Origin: Bacteroidales bacterium
GTDB lineage: Bacteria > Bacteroidota > Bacteroidia > Bacteroidales > UBA1715
DNA: 64,000 bases
NCBI GenBank assembly: GCA_016714605.1
Contig: JADKDL010000013.1
Location: 144,094-208,093 of the forward strand
Reading direction: 5' to 3'
Position numbers and translations under genes: made by a program. Under the pieces are notes generated by a model. It worked only from the letters and a program-made list of their open reading frames with translations. It made no database searches and was not told the DNA's origin. This document shows, one piece after another, positions 47,601 through 55,768 of this stretch (positions are counted from its first letter, which is position 1; each line of letters begins with the position of its first letter).

Positions 47601-49139
47601 ATAAATGCTGGAGAAGTTATCTATCTAAAAAGTACAGATATGACTGATGAGGCATTCAGAACAAGGTATGAGCTGGCGACATCGGTTCAAATATTTACTT
47701 TCAATGGCTCACTTGACAATAAAGGCGAAGCACTTTCAATAGCAATGCCACTGCAACCTATTCTGGTTCAAGATTCATTGGTAATACCTTATGCTACAAT
47801 AGATAAGGTGAAATATAATGACCAACTTCCTTGGCAAAGTGCCGACAATAACGGTATGATGTTGCAACGAATAGATGATCTTGCCTATGGGAATGACCCA
47901 ATAAACTGGAAAGCGGTAAATGGCGAAGGTAAAACGCCAGAAAAATATGTACTTACCGTTGCAAATGTACTCGGTTCGGGTTCTTATTATCAGTTTGCCG
48001 AAATTAATTTAAGTGCCAATGAAGCACCGGTTGGAAAGGCATTTTTAGCATGGTCGGGAGAGGGTGCTATTTATGTGACTGATAAAAATTCGGCTTCTAC
48101 AATTCTAACAATGCCTAATAAGAATATTGCTATAACAGCTGAGTATACTGATATAGAGAATAAAACGGTAATCTCATCGGGAATGGTTTGGAAGTACAAC
48201 AATTTTGGAACAGATTTAAATACTCAATGGAAAGAACAGGATTATTCCGATGCTACATGGTTAACCGGAGCTACAAGTATAGGCGAAGACGATGTGGTGA
48301 CTACCAGAATTACTATTGGTGCAAATCAAAATCGTTATCCAACTATTTATTTTAGAAATACATTTGTAATTGAAAATGTAAAAACGGTTACAAAAGCTTT
48401 GATGTCTCTTAAGTATGACGACGGAGCCGTAGTTTATGTGAATGGAAAAGAGGCTTTTAGAATTGGAATGCCGCAGGGAGCAATTACTTATAATACTTGG
48501 GCTTCTGCATCGCATGAGGCTTCTGCATTTGAAGATTTTTATTTAGACCCTGCTTTGTTTTTAGAAGGTAGTAATTGCATAGCAGTAGAAGTTCATAATC
48601 AAACAAATACTAGTTCCGATTTGGTTTTTGATGCGCAATTATCTTTAGAAATAGTTGCTAATCCTATAATTATTAGCAAACAGTTTATTAAGCTACAACA
48701 AGGTTGGAATTTGGTATCATTAAATGTAGAACCAACTGAAAGCAATATAGCACTGTTATTCCCGAATGCAGAACAAATAAAAAATAATTCTGTATTTTAT
48801 AAAAAAGGACAAGCAGGTTATCTAAATTCACTAAAAACTTTGAAGGCCGGCGATGCTTTTCTTATTTTCAACAATACCACAGAACAAGTTCAGGTAGAGG
48901 GCGTTGAATTTGCCGGAGCTTTTGTATATCAGCTCAATAAAGGATGGAATATAATAGGAGTACCTCATGCTCAGGAGTATTTTCTAAATGGCTTACCTGC
49001 CGAATGCGCAGTGATTAAAGATTTTGATCAATTCTACGATTTCAAGGCTCAAACCGGTTCGCTTACTAGTTTAAAACCAGGGAAAGCTTATTATTTAAAG
49101 GTTGATGATAAAACAGCTTTGTTCTTTGCCAGTGAGTAA
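44601..49139 (+). CDS. Large secreted CotH-kinase / lamin-tail-domain protein
   Basis: This 1,512-residue exported protein has a signal peptide ending near VVFSQ. The order is a chitobiase/hexosaminidase C-terminal-like domain (YYTTNGQIPTQNSTRYTQPI), a CotH kinase-like domain at about 150-530 (GGIKVRGSSSVTFPKKSYGF, YFMEKIGRG, KMGPVWDLDRSAG), a second YYTTDGTDP domain, three lamin-tail domains (LKITEIHYNPLP, IKISEVISN, VVITKIMYNPF), a Listeria-Bacteroides-like repeat (near 1150-1200), a jelly-roll-like domain and a C-terminal WNLVSLNVEP module. Spore-coat CotH is a secreted protein kinase, but activity in bacterial surface proteins of this type is unproven. No canonical T9SS signal is evident at the end. 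Confidence 0.82.
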   Translation: MKKLIFSSFKKPLLFILFILFSTVVFSQTVGVLFSESSGVKQNSFMLSLSTTEQGRDIYYTTNGQIPTQNSTRYTQPISINQTTIIVAISYKNGVADPLPSKAGYIYLASNMQQFSSNLPILVIENFNQGAIPEPEVNFMGGGDLVDKQFVVAALYEPVNGRTTFSSNPSISTNGGIKVRGSSSVTFPKKSYGFDSWDGQCVETDIKPLGMAKSADWVLFGSQNQDPTYIRSVWIYELSRQIGQWAPATRAVEVFINANGGTVDTADYLGLYFFMEKIGRGNEKLDIAKLSDTLEITDPEISGGYIIKVDRLDAEATGFTCLHTSNFNTTNYYYPKERNMPVAQKPWIRNYFTTFENALKEIPNSRRYTDYFDVQAAIDHWILKAMPMDADGFVLSEFMHKDRDGVIKMGPVWDLDRSAGSVDTRTTNFNSWSGGALVDYQTYGWYGYLHKDPEYSIALKDRWFQLREHEISNNNIDRIIDSLAFVMKEAISRDEKLWPFTRLDKTFQGEIKHLKDWLHSRVDWIDTQWGSVPQLYSGNSLLRGAEFEVVPGYSVSIQKPQNAQGTIYYTTDGTDPRLVGGGINPTAKTFSNAISIQNITELKARIYDNNSWSPMRQAVFYLEQDLSALKITEIHYNPLPKGRIEGKNLEFIEIKNTGTKTLFLAGISFTNGVEFEFPISAKINPNQIIVLAVNAASFELVNGFVPDYEYLKSLANEGEKITLTDFKGGVIAEVEYDNEQPWPTSANGLGFSLVPISISPIGSQNEVSQWRASSLMGGSPGKDDLLVESVPIKISEVISNTSYPNIDAIELFNPTSSSVNIGGWLLSNSASLGSVWTIPAGTTIPANGYKIFYEGHYEGSVLKFSAQEYGSMFSISNLEDGVFLFAAQNGSPTGYSHGFETEVTLPEVSYGLYTTSTQEQHFVPFITKTLGAANAKVKVGPVVITKIMYNPFNSTELPKISEFIAIKNISAQTVKLYDEKNISNTWNIKGLSFYFPANISINAGEVIYLKSTDMTDEAFRTRYELATSVQIFTFNGSLDNKGEALSIAMPLQPILVQDSLVIPYATIDKVKYNDQLPWQSADNNGMMLQRIDDLAYGNDPINWKAVNGEGKTPEKYVLTVANVLGSGSYYQFAEINLSANEAPVGKAFLAWSGEGAIYVTDKNSASTILTMPNKNIAITAEYTDIENKTVISSGMVWKYNNFGTDLNTQWKEQDYSDATWLTGATSIGEDDVVTTRITIGANQNRYPTIYFRNTFVIENVKTVTKALMSLKYDDGAVVYVNGKEAFRIGMPQGAITYNTWASASHEASAFEDFYLDPALFLEGSNCIAVEVHNQTNTSSDLVFDAQLSLEIVANPIIISKQFIKLQQGWNLVSLNVEPTESNIALLFPNAEQIKNNSVFYKKGQAGYLNSLKTLKAGDAFLIFNNTTEQVQVEGVEFAGAFVYQLNKGWNIIGVPHAQEYFLNGLPAECAVIKDFDQFYDFKAQTGSLTSLKPGKAYYLKVDDKTALFFASE

Positions 49140-49332
49140 GGTTTGATTTAAACACTTGTTATTTTTATTGACGAAAGTTTGGCTTTGTTTTGTTTGTAAA
49201 TGTCACATTTAAAGAGTTTTAATAGTGATAATAACTATGAAATACTACTAAAAAAATATAACTATGGTGCTTTTTTTAAGTTTTTGTTACTTTTTCCAAC
49301 AGCTGAAAAAGTAACCAAAAAAGCCGCCGCTG

Positions 49333-49456
49333 ATTGAAAAATGCTAAAATTGGTTCGTTCGAGCTAAACAAGGACAAACTCGCTTCACTAGTTGCGCTCA
49401 AACATGTCCTTGTTTTTAACGCTCTCACTTCCAATTTTTTTAACGCATTTTTCAAT
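49333..49456. repeat. Long nested palindromic element
   Basis: Successive perfect arms are nested: ATTGAAAAATGC (49333-49344) with GCATTTTTCAAT (49445-49456); AAAATTGG (49346-49353) with CCAATTTT (49431-49438); GAGC with GCTC; and AAACAAGGACA (49366-49376) with TGTCCTTGTTT (49405-49415). Together they would fold into one 124-nt imperfect hairpin with a loop of about 28 nt. Base composition is less AT-rich than the flanks (GCCGCCGC lies just outside). It looks like a mobile or repeated non-coding element. Confidence 0.65.
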
Positions 49457-49545
49457 AGGCAGATCCCCAAAACCTGAAAATTAAAGCATAGAGGTTGCTT
49501 TTTTTTATATATACATCGAACTCACAATATATTATCAAGAAATAC

Positions 49546-49580
49546 AAAAAGCAGAAATTCATATAGATTTCCTGCTTTTA
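49546..49580 (-). terminator. Likely terminator of clpB
   Basis: On the minus strand, AAAAGCAGGAAAT and ATTTCTGCTTTTT form a stem with one bulged base, followed by a T-containing run. It lies about 64 bases after the clpB stop. Confidence 0.65.
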
Positions 49581-49643
49581 TAAAACATACATATAAGCAA
49601 TTGAAGCAAGTTTTATCATCGTCTCAGATAAAATAAGTTACTT

Positions 49644-52092
49644 TTAATTTCTGAACACAATTTGATCGTCAAAAGCATCAATAAGTATATTCTTTTCTTT
49701 ATTAATAGTTCCCTCAATTATTTTTTTAGATAATTGATTTAGTAGTTCTTTTTGTATTACTCGTTTTACCGGTCTGGCACCAAATTGTGGATCGAAACCT
49801 AATTTAGAAAGAGAAACAATTGCCTCTTCCGAGAAGGAAATTAAAATACCCATATCCGACAATTTTTTACGAATCCCGTTACATTGCATTTCAACAATTT
49901 GTTTGATATCAGTCTCACTAAGAGGCGTGAACATAATCATTTCATCAATTCTATTTAGAAATTCAGGTCTTACGGTTTGTTTCAAAAGTTCAAATACCGC
50001 TTGTTTCGATTTTTCAATTATTTCGAGTTTATTATTATTATTTATTTCTTTAAAAGATTCTTGAATTAAGTGCGAACCAATATTAGAGGTCATTATGATG
50101 ATGGTGTTTTTGAAATTTACCATTCTGCCTTTATTATCAGTAAGTTGTCCGTCATCAAGTACTTGAAGAAGAATATTAAAAACATCAGGATGAGCTTTTT
50201 CAATCTCATCGAGCAGTACAACCGAAAACGGTTTTCTTCTAACAGCTTCAGTAAGTTGGCCGCCTTCATCATAGCCAACATATCCCGGAGGTGCACCTAT
50301 AAGCCTAGAAACTGAGTGTCTTTCCTGATATTCAGACATATCAATACGAGTCATGAGCGATTCGTCATTGAAAAGAAATTCTGCCAAAGCCTTAGCCAAC
50401 TCAGTTTTCCCAACACCGGTAGTTCCCAAGAAAATAAAAGACCCAATTGGTCGCTTAGTATCTTGCAATCCGGCACGGCTTCGTCTCACAGCATTAGAAA
50501 TAGCCTCAATAGCTTCGTCTTGACCAATCACTCTTTTGTGCAGTTCCTGTTCAAGATTCAGCAGTTTGTCTTTTTCAGATTGCAACATTTTGCTTACCGG
50601 AATACCGGTCCATTTAGAAACAACCTCAGCAATATCATCGGCAGAAACCTCTTCATCTATGAGTGCTCCGGTAGCTTGTTTGTCTTTCAGTTCAATGTTT
50701 AATTCAGCAAGTTTAGACTCACTTTCTTTAATTTTTCCGTATCTTAATTCGGCTACCTTGCCATAGTCGCCATTCCGTTCAGCTTGCTCTGCTTCAAGTT
50801 TATTTTCTTCAATAGATTGTTTAAGGGTTTGAATTTGTGTTACAATATCCTTTTCACTTTGCCACATAGCCTTAAATTCATTAAGTTCTGAATGTAAGTC
50901 GGCAATAGTTTTATTTAGTTCACTTACTTTTTCCGTCTGTTTTTCTCTTTTTAAAGCCTCACGTTCAATTTCCAGTTGTCTTATTTTTCTAATTAATTCA
51001 TCAATTTCTTCAGGAACAGAATTCATCTCTAAGCGTAATTTTGAAGCAGCTTCATCCATCAAGTCAATAGCTTTATCTGGCAAGAAACGGTCGCTTATAT
51101 ATCTGTGCGACAGTTCTACAGCAGCAATTATAGCCTCATCAAGAATTTGAACTTTATGATGGTTTTCATATCTTTCTTTTAGACCGCGAAGAATAGAGAC
51201 AGCATCAGCAACATTTGGTTCTTCAACCAAAACCGACTGAAATCGGCGCTCTAGAGCTTTGTCTTTTTCAAAATATTTTCTATATTCATCAAGCGTTGTA
51301 GCACCCACACTGCGCAATTCGCCACGAGCCAAAGCCGGTTTAAGAATATTTGCAGCATCCATAGCACCATCGCTTTTTCCAGCACCAACAAGGGTGTGTA
51401 TTTCATCAATGAAGAGAATAATTTCGCCTTCCGATTTTATTACTTCATTTATAACCGATTTCAAACGCTCTTCAAATTCACCTTTATATTTTGCACCCGC
51501 AATGAGGGCAGCCATATCGAGCGAAAAAATTTGTTTTGATTTAAGATTATCTGGTACGTCGCCATTTATAATTCTATGAGCAATACCCTCTGCAATAGCT
51601 GTCTTGCCTACACCAGGTTCGCCTATGAGTATCGGATTGTTTTTGGTTCGTCTCGATAAAATTTGCAAAACTCGGCGAATCTCCTCGTCTCTGGTTCTTT
51701 TTCTGATATGCCGTTATCTTTAAGCATTTGAGCCACTTGATCGCCCGATTTGAGTATGGCTAATAAAAGCAATTCAACGGTAATAAATTCATCACCAAAT
51801 TCTTTGAGTAGCATATTTGCCTCACTAAAAGTTTTTTGAGAGTGATTAGATAAGCTTATCTGACCGGTGGTTTGTTTTGGGTATGATTCAATTATTTTAT
51901 CTACAATGCTTAAAATAGCATCAGGATTGGTATTAACCTTTTTAAGTAGAAAACCTGTTACATCTTCCGATTGAGTGAGCAAACTTTTCAAAATATGTCC
52001 ATTTTCAAGAATCATTTGTCCGTTGCTCTCTGCCGATTGTATGGCATGTTGAATAGCTTCTTGGGCTTTGATGGTATAATTATTAAAGTTCA
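49644..52092 (-). CDS. clpB: ClpB disaggregase, linker missing and frame broken near 51695-51702
   Basis: ClpB is the Hsp100 ATPase that, with DnaK, resolubilises aggregates. The start is ATG 52092 ([19 protein letters not shown]). The N-domain is intact to [13 protein letters not shown]1 follows in another frame from [20 protein letters not shown], with Walker [12 protein letters not shown] and [19 protein letters not shown], then the coiled-coil M-domain and NBD2 ([49 protein letters not shown]). About 45 residues normally linking N-domain and NBD1 (up to KLDPVIG) are absent and the frame shifts. Length is about 816 codons against 860 usual. This may be an assembly deletion or a genuine lesion; a reinitiated product without the N-domain is conceivable. 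Confidence 0.88.
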
Positions 52093-52333
52093 TAGTATTT
52101 ATTATTTTAATTTTCAGAAGTGACTCAAATTGCAATCCGAAAGTAAAAGGCTGTAATTTTGACAGTTGATTTATTTCTAATTGCGCCTTTTTGTCTTGAT
52201 ATTGATAGAGTTCATGTTCTTTTTGTCTGTTTTTATATCTCTTCCTGATATTATTTTTCATTATATGTTATAACATCAAAATGTTTTCAATGATTTTCAG
52301 ATAACGTTAACAAAATATTATTTTAAGTTTTTA

Positions 52334-52380
52334 TTGTTAATTCAAATATTATAGTAATTTTGTTTCGGAAATATCCGAAA
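52334..52380 (+). promoter_or_regulatory. Promoter and ArsR-type operator of the arsR operon
   Basis: TTG at 52334-52336 and TAATTTTG at 52355-52362 (18-base spacer) form a promoter. The palindrome TTTCGGA-AATA-TCCGAAA follows at once (52363-52380), covering the predicted transcription start. The arsR ATG is at 52391. The position suits repression by the ArsR protein. A near-identical palindrome precedes the permease gene at 54494. Confidence 0.75.
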
Positions 52381-52390
52381 TGAATATTAA

Positions 52391-52699
52391 ATGACAGATA
52401 AAGAAAAAATATTTACCGTTAATCAAGAAAAGGTAGCAAGATTTGGCAAAGCACTTTCAAATCCAATTCGTGTTTATATTCTTGATTATTTGGCCAACAA
52501 TCTAGACAAATGTTGCTATAGTGGCGATATGGCAGAAGAGTTGCCTATTGCACGTTCTACCTTGTCTGAACACTTGTCTGAACTTAAAAAAGCCGGATTG
52601 ATACAAGGAGAAATAAATCCGCCGTATATCAAATATTGCATTAATAGAGAGAATTGGGAAGAGGCACAAACAATATTATCTAATTTTTTTAAACGATAA
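52391..52699 (+). CDS. arsR: ArsR/SmtB-family repressor
   Basis: This 102-residue winged-helix regulator has the ArsR recognition segment LPIARSTLSEHLSELKKAGLIQGE. The effector site is probably NNLDKCCYSGDM, with vicinal cysteines (residues 38-39) just before the DNA-binding helices; vicinal or near-vicinal Cys pairs bind As(III) or Sb(III) in this family. A further Cys lies in KYCINRE near the end. It heads a cluster of redox and permease genes and is preceded by a palindromic operator. Ligand identity (arsenite, organoarsenical or another thiophilic agent) is inferred from the neighbours. Confidence 0.92.
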   Translation: MTDKEKIFTVNQEKVARFGKALSNPIRVYILDYLANNLDKCCYSGDMAEELPIARSTLSEHLSELKKAGLIQGEINPPYIKYCINRENWEEAQTILSNFFKR

Positions 52700-52728
52700 A
52701 ATTTTTATTTGAAACAGGTATAAATTGA

Positions 52729-52792
52729 AGATACCCAAAATTGCAAACAATTTTCAAATTATCACATTTTCAAATTCTCAAATTATTAAAAT
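52729..52792. repeat. Degenerate TTTTCAAATT-type repeats before the thioredoxin gene
   Basis: The 93-bp gap ends in several copies of a short word (ATTTTCAAATT, TCACATTTTCAAATTC, TCAAATTATTA) running up to the ATG. The same kind of repeat occurs at 53053-53138 and, in a related form, at 53592-53639. Confidence 0.55.
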
Positions 52793-53038
52793 ATGGAAAT
52801 AAAAGTTTTAGGTACAGGATGCCCTAAGTGCAAGACACTTGAAAAAATGGTACGTGATGTGGTTCAGAAAAATGCAATCAATGCAACGGTTACAAAGGTT
52901 GAAGACATTATGGAAATTATGAAATATAAAGTAATGACAACCCCTGCCTTAGTTATTGACGAAAAAGTAGTTATGAAAGGCAAAGTTCCATCCGATGCCG
53001 AATTAACAATCTTATTGAAAAGTTCAATTTCATTTTAA
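52793..53038 (+). CDS. Small CPKC thioredoxin-family protein
   Basis: This 81-residue mini-thioredoxin has the redox motif GTGCPKCKTLEKM at residues 7-19 and the cis-Pro segment MTTPALVIDEKVVMKG. It belongs to the small-redox-disulfide family common next to ars genes and CcdA-like permeases. It is cytoplasmic, with no signal peptide. It probably passes electrons to the ArsG/CcdA-like membrane protein or reduces substrate directly. It follows arsR in the same direction and is probably in the same operon. Confidence 0.9.
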   Translation: MEIKVLGTGCPKCKTLEKMVRDVVQKNAINATVTKVEDIMEIMKYKVMTTPALVIDEKVVMKGKVPSDAELTILLKSSISF

Positions 53039-53052
53039 TTTAGAATTTATTA

Positions 53053-53138
53053 ATTAACTATCAATTTTCAAATTATCTCATTTTCAAATTAGCATATTTT
53101 CAAAATAACTCATTTTCAAATCTTCAAATTAACTTTTT
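53053..53138. repeat. Degenerate TTTTCAAATTA-type repeats before the ArsF-like gene
   Basis: The 100-bp gap consists largely of imperfect copies of a 16-17 base word containing ATTTTCAAATTA (CTCATTTTCAAATTAG, ATATTTTCAAAATAAC, TCATTTTCAAATC). The array runs to within a few bases of the ATG at 53139. Confidence 0.6.
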
Positions 53139-53570
53139 ATGAAACATTTATTAATTTTAGGTTTTGCTTTATTTCTTACAATAAGCAACATATCGTGTAC
53201 TGCACAAGACAATAAATCGGCTAACTCAACTGCAAAAGTTGCTAAAAAAGTTGAAGTATATTATTTTCACTATACACGTCGTTGCATGACTTGCAATAAA
53301 GTAGAAGAGGAGTCTAAAAAAGCTCTTGAAGCGCTTTATCCAGAGCAAATGAAAAGTGGAGCTATAAGTTTTCAGTCAGTTAATCTTGATGAAGATAGCA
53401 GCAAACCAATAGCAGAAAAATGCAATGCTTCAGGGCAGAGTTTGCTCATCATCAGTGGAAGCAACAAAACAGACCTTACCTCGCAAGGTTTTATGTACGC
53501 AACAAGCAATTCCGCAAAATTGACAGAGGAAATTAAAAAAGTTGTAGATCCTCTATTGGCTAAGAAATAA
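53139..53570 (+). CDS. ArsF-like exported thioredoxin-fold protein
   Basis: This 143-residue protein has a signal peptide ending in a possible lipobox (TISNISCTAQ, Cys20). The mature part is thioredoxin-like with CMTC (RRCMTCNKVEEESKKAL) near residue 49. It resembles proteins named nitrophenyl compound nitroreductase subunit ArsF, from the ArsEFG system reported to reduce nitroaromatic arsenicals. The ArsG-like permease follows immediately, as in that system. The biochemical role here is inferred from family and order, and a general periplasmic thiol-redox role is the alternative. Confidence 0.75.
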   Translation: MKHLLILGFALFLTISNISCTAQDNKSANSTAKVAKKVEVYYFHYTRRCMTCNKVEEESKKALEALYPEQMKSGAISFQSVNLDEDSSKPIAEKCNASGQSLLIISGSNKTDLTSQGFMYATSNSAKLTEEIKKVVDPLLAKK

Positions 53571-53591
53571 AACGTTGATTAATTATAGTAA

Positions 53592-53639
53592 TGTGTTAAT
53601 TATCATATTAGCATATTAACCAATTAACATATTAAAATC
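53592..53639. repeat. Degenerate short repeats before the ArsG-like gene
   Basis: The gap before 53640 is built of imperfect copies of a word like TTAACATATTA (TTATCATATTAGCATATTAACC, shown in parts). It is related in position and style to the repeats before the two preceding genes. Confidence 0.45.
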
Positions 53640-54338
53640 ATGGAATTTCTGCAAAGTATTTTAGAAAACTCGCAATATTCTTTTATCACCGCATTGGTAC
53701 TGGGTTTGATGACTGCCATCAGCCCTTGTCCTTTGGCTACTAATATCTCAGCTATTGGCTTCATTAGCCGCGATATTACCGACAAAAGAAGAGTTTTTAT
53801 GAATGGATTGATTTATACACTTGGGAGAGCCATTAGCTATACTGCAATTGCTGTGCTTTTGTATTTTGGTGCTAATAAAATGAATATATCAATGATATTT
53901 CAGGGATGGGGAGAGAAAATTCTCGGTCCGGTTTTGATTATCATAGGGTTGTTTATGCTCAATGTAATAAAAATAAAACTGCCGGGAGTAAGTAATCTGA
54001 CAGACAAAATTGGGGAAAACAGCAAAGGTAGTTTTTGGAGTACATTATTACTCGGAATGTTATTTGCTCTTGCATTTTGCCCATATAGCGGTGTTTTATA
54101 TTTCGCTATGCTTATTCCTATGACCATTTCTAGTGCAAGTGGATTGTATTTGCCTGTTATATTTGCAATTGCAACCGGACTTCCTGTAATACTTTTTGCA
54201 TGGCTACTCGCTTATGCGGTAGGAAATGTTGGTTCGTTTTATACTCGTATCAAGACGTTTGAAGTATGGTTTAGACGTGTTGTAGCTGTTCTATTTATTG
54301 TAGTTGGAATATACTATTCAGCAGTTTTTTTTATGTAG
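53640..54338 (+). CDS. ArsG-like / CcdA-type membrane protein
   Basis: This 232-residue protein has six predicted transmembrane helices of the CcdA/DsbD type. Two Cys-Pro motifs are visible, AISPCPLATN (residue ~31) and LAFCPYSGVLYF (residue ~141), in the positions where CcdA carries its redox cysteines. The family name in databases for this arrangement is aromatic aminobenzylarsenical efflux permease ArsG. It could be an efflux permease or carry electrons across the membrane to the ArsF-like protein. A 155-bp gap with a second operator follows. Confidence 0.82.
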   Translation: MEFLQSILENSQYSFITALVLGLMTAISPCPLATNISAIGFISRDITDKRRVFMNGLIYTLGRAISYTAIAVLLYFGANKMNISMIFQGWGEKILGPVLIIIGLFMLNVIKIKLPGVSNLTDKIGENSKGSFWSTLLLGMLFALAFCPYSGVLYFAMLIPMTISSASGLYLPVIFAIATGLPVILFAWLLAYAVGNVGSFYTRIKTFEVWFRRVVAVLFIVVGIYYSAVFFM

Positions 54339-54455
54339 TTTTTATTAGAAATTGAAGTTGACTTAAATATTTCGATACTATCTAAGCAATGTCATTTTCT
54401 AAATTACTCCTTTTAAAAATAGGTTTAGTCCAAAAATTAATAAAAAATTTACTTA

Positions 54456-54478
54456 TATATTTCGGGAATTTCCGAAAT
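54456..54478 (+). promoter_or_regulatory. Second ArsR-type operator, before the permease operon
   Basis: The palindrome TTTCGGG-AATT-TCCGAAA (54461-54477 core) differs from the arsR operator at one arm base and two loop bases. It overlaps a TATATTTC (54456-54463), close to the -7 consensus. It lies 15 bases before the permease ATG. This implies a second ArsR-controlled transcription unit. Confidence 0.72.
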
Positions 54479-54493
54479 AAAAAATAGTTTATT

Positions 54494-55513
54494 ATGAATT
54501 TTAATAAAAAAATGATTCTTCCATTGGTATTATTGCCTGTTTGGTATTTTATATATCACTATTTGCAGTCCATTACCAATTGGATTATCAATTCTGTATT
54601 TGCTTTGGAAAAAGGGGCTCATCTTACCGAATCATTACGGTTCTTCATTTTCGAAGTGCCCAAAGTGTTGATGTTACTAGCATTAATAATATTTTTCGTG
54701 GGTATTATTCGCTCATACTTTTCGCCCGAGCGCACCCGCAAAATACTCGAAGGTAAATCTACTTTCACGGGCAATATATTGGCATCATTGCTTGGTATTG
54801 TTACTCCATTTTGCTCATGTTCAGCAATTCCTTTGTTTTTAGGTTTTGTAGAATCTGGAGTTCCTTTGGGTGTTACATTTTCTTTTCTTATTGCTGCACC
54901 TATGATTAATGAGGTTGCTGTAATTCTTTTATTTGGCATGTTTGGTTGGAAAGTAGCACTCATATATATACTTACCGGTTTAACGATTGCAATATCCGCA
55001 GGATTTATCATAAGTAAACTAAAACTTGAACACTGGGTGCAAGATTGGGTATATAAAGCACAGTTTAACAATTCAGAAAATACCGAAGAAAAACTTACAC
55101 TTTCGGCTCGTATCCGTTTTGGGTATGATGCTGTGAAAGAAATAGTTGGAAAGGTTTGGATATATGTTATTATTGGTATTGCTGTTGGTGCAGGGGCTCA
55201 TGGCTATATACCGCAAGATTTCATGGCTTCACTTATGGGTAAAACCGCTTGGTACAGTGTTCCTTTATCGGTTTTAATAGGTGTTCCATTGTATTCTAAT
55301 GCCGCAGGTATTGTTCCAATTGTTTCGGTACTCATAGAGAAAGGTGCTTCATTGGGAACTTCATTGGCATTTATGATGGCTGTAATTGGTTTGTCGTTGC
55401 CCGAGATGATTATTCTAAAAAAAGTACTGAAACTTCCATTGATAATAACCTTTATAGCTATTGTAGCAACTGGTATAATGATAGTAGGGTATTTGTTTAA
55501 CTTTATTTTTTAA
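54494..55513 (+). CDS. ArsP-type permease (DUF318/YraQ family)
   Basis: This 339-residue protein has about eight to ten transmembrane helices. The signature TPFCSCSAIPLFLGFVESGV, followed by FLIAAPMINEVAVILL, and the repeat-like second half (GVPLYSNAAGIVPIVSVLIEKG) match the DUF318 permeases. ArsP members export trivalent methyl- and aromatic arsenicals, and the Cys pair in FCSC suits metalloid transport. It is preceded by a second copy of the ArsR operator. The DUF2798 gene begins 4 bases after the stop. Confidence 0.88.
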   Translation: MNFNKKMILPLVLLPVWYFIYHYLQSITNWIINSVFALEKGAHLTESLRFFIFEVPKVLMLLALIIFFVGIIRSYFSPERTRKILEGKSTFTGNILASLLGIVTPFCSCSAIPLFLGFVESGVPLGVTFSFLIAAPMINEVAVILLFGMFGWKVALIYILTGLTIAISAGFIISKLKLEHWVQDWVYKAQFNNSENTEEKLTLSARIRFGYDAVKEIVGKVWIYVIIGIAVGAGAHGYIPQDFMASLMGKTAWYSVPLSVLIGVPLYSNAAGIVPIVSVLIEKGASLGTSLAFMMAVIGLSLPEMIILKKVLKLPLIITFIAIVATGIMIVGYLFNFIF

Positions 55514-55517
55514 AAAT

Positions 55518-55745
55518 ATGAAAATCGCTAAAAAGCATGAAATGAAAATTGCATTGACCGTTATGGTTTTAATTATGACTTTCGTGGTGACATTTGTAAG
55601 TGTTATGGTTAATTTTGGTCTGCAAACCGGATTTGCTATTAAATGGATGAAAATGTGGGGACTAGCCTTTGTAGTTGCTCTGCCTTTGGTAATGGTTGTA
55701 ATGCCTATAATTAAACGATTTATTGCAAAACATGTAGTTGAATAA
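55518..55745 (+). CDS. DUF2798 small membrane protein
   Basis: This 75-residue protein has two transmembrane helices (MKIALTVMVLIMTFVVTFVSV and MWGLAFVVALPLVMVVMPII) of the DUF2798 type. Function is unknown for the family. It starts 4 bases after the permease stop, so it is certainly in the same transcript. It may assist the permease, which is inference from position. Confidence 0.82.
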   Translation: MKIAKKHEMKIALTVMVLIMTFVVTFVSVMVNFGLQTGFAIKWMKMWGLAFVVALPLVMVVMPIIKRFIAKHVVE

Positions 55746-55768
55746 TTAACATATAAAAACGAAAAAAA

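Larger units (their letters stand above)
49140..49643. other. Gene-free region between the CotH-like gene and clpB
   Basis: This 504-bp stretch has no credible gene. A 64-codon minus-strand frame is explained by the palindromic element at 49333-49456. The end of the region holds the clpB terminator. Confidence 0.6.

Noticed and set aside
49276..49470. 64-codon minus-strand frame
   Set aside because: It is contained in and near the nested palindromic element and lacks coding character.
52093..52261. N-terminal extension of ClpB from an upstream ATG
   Set aside because: Homologues start at [11 protein letters not shown]; the upstream residues are Lys/Gln-rich and unlike the N-domain.
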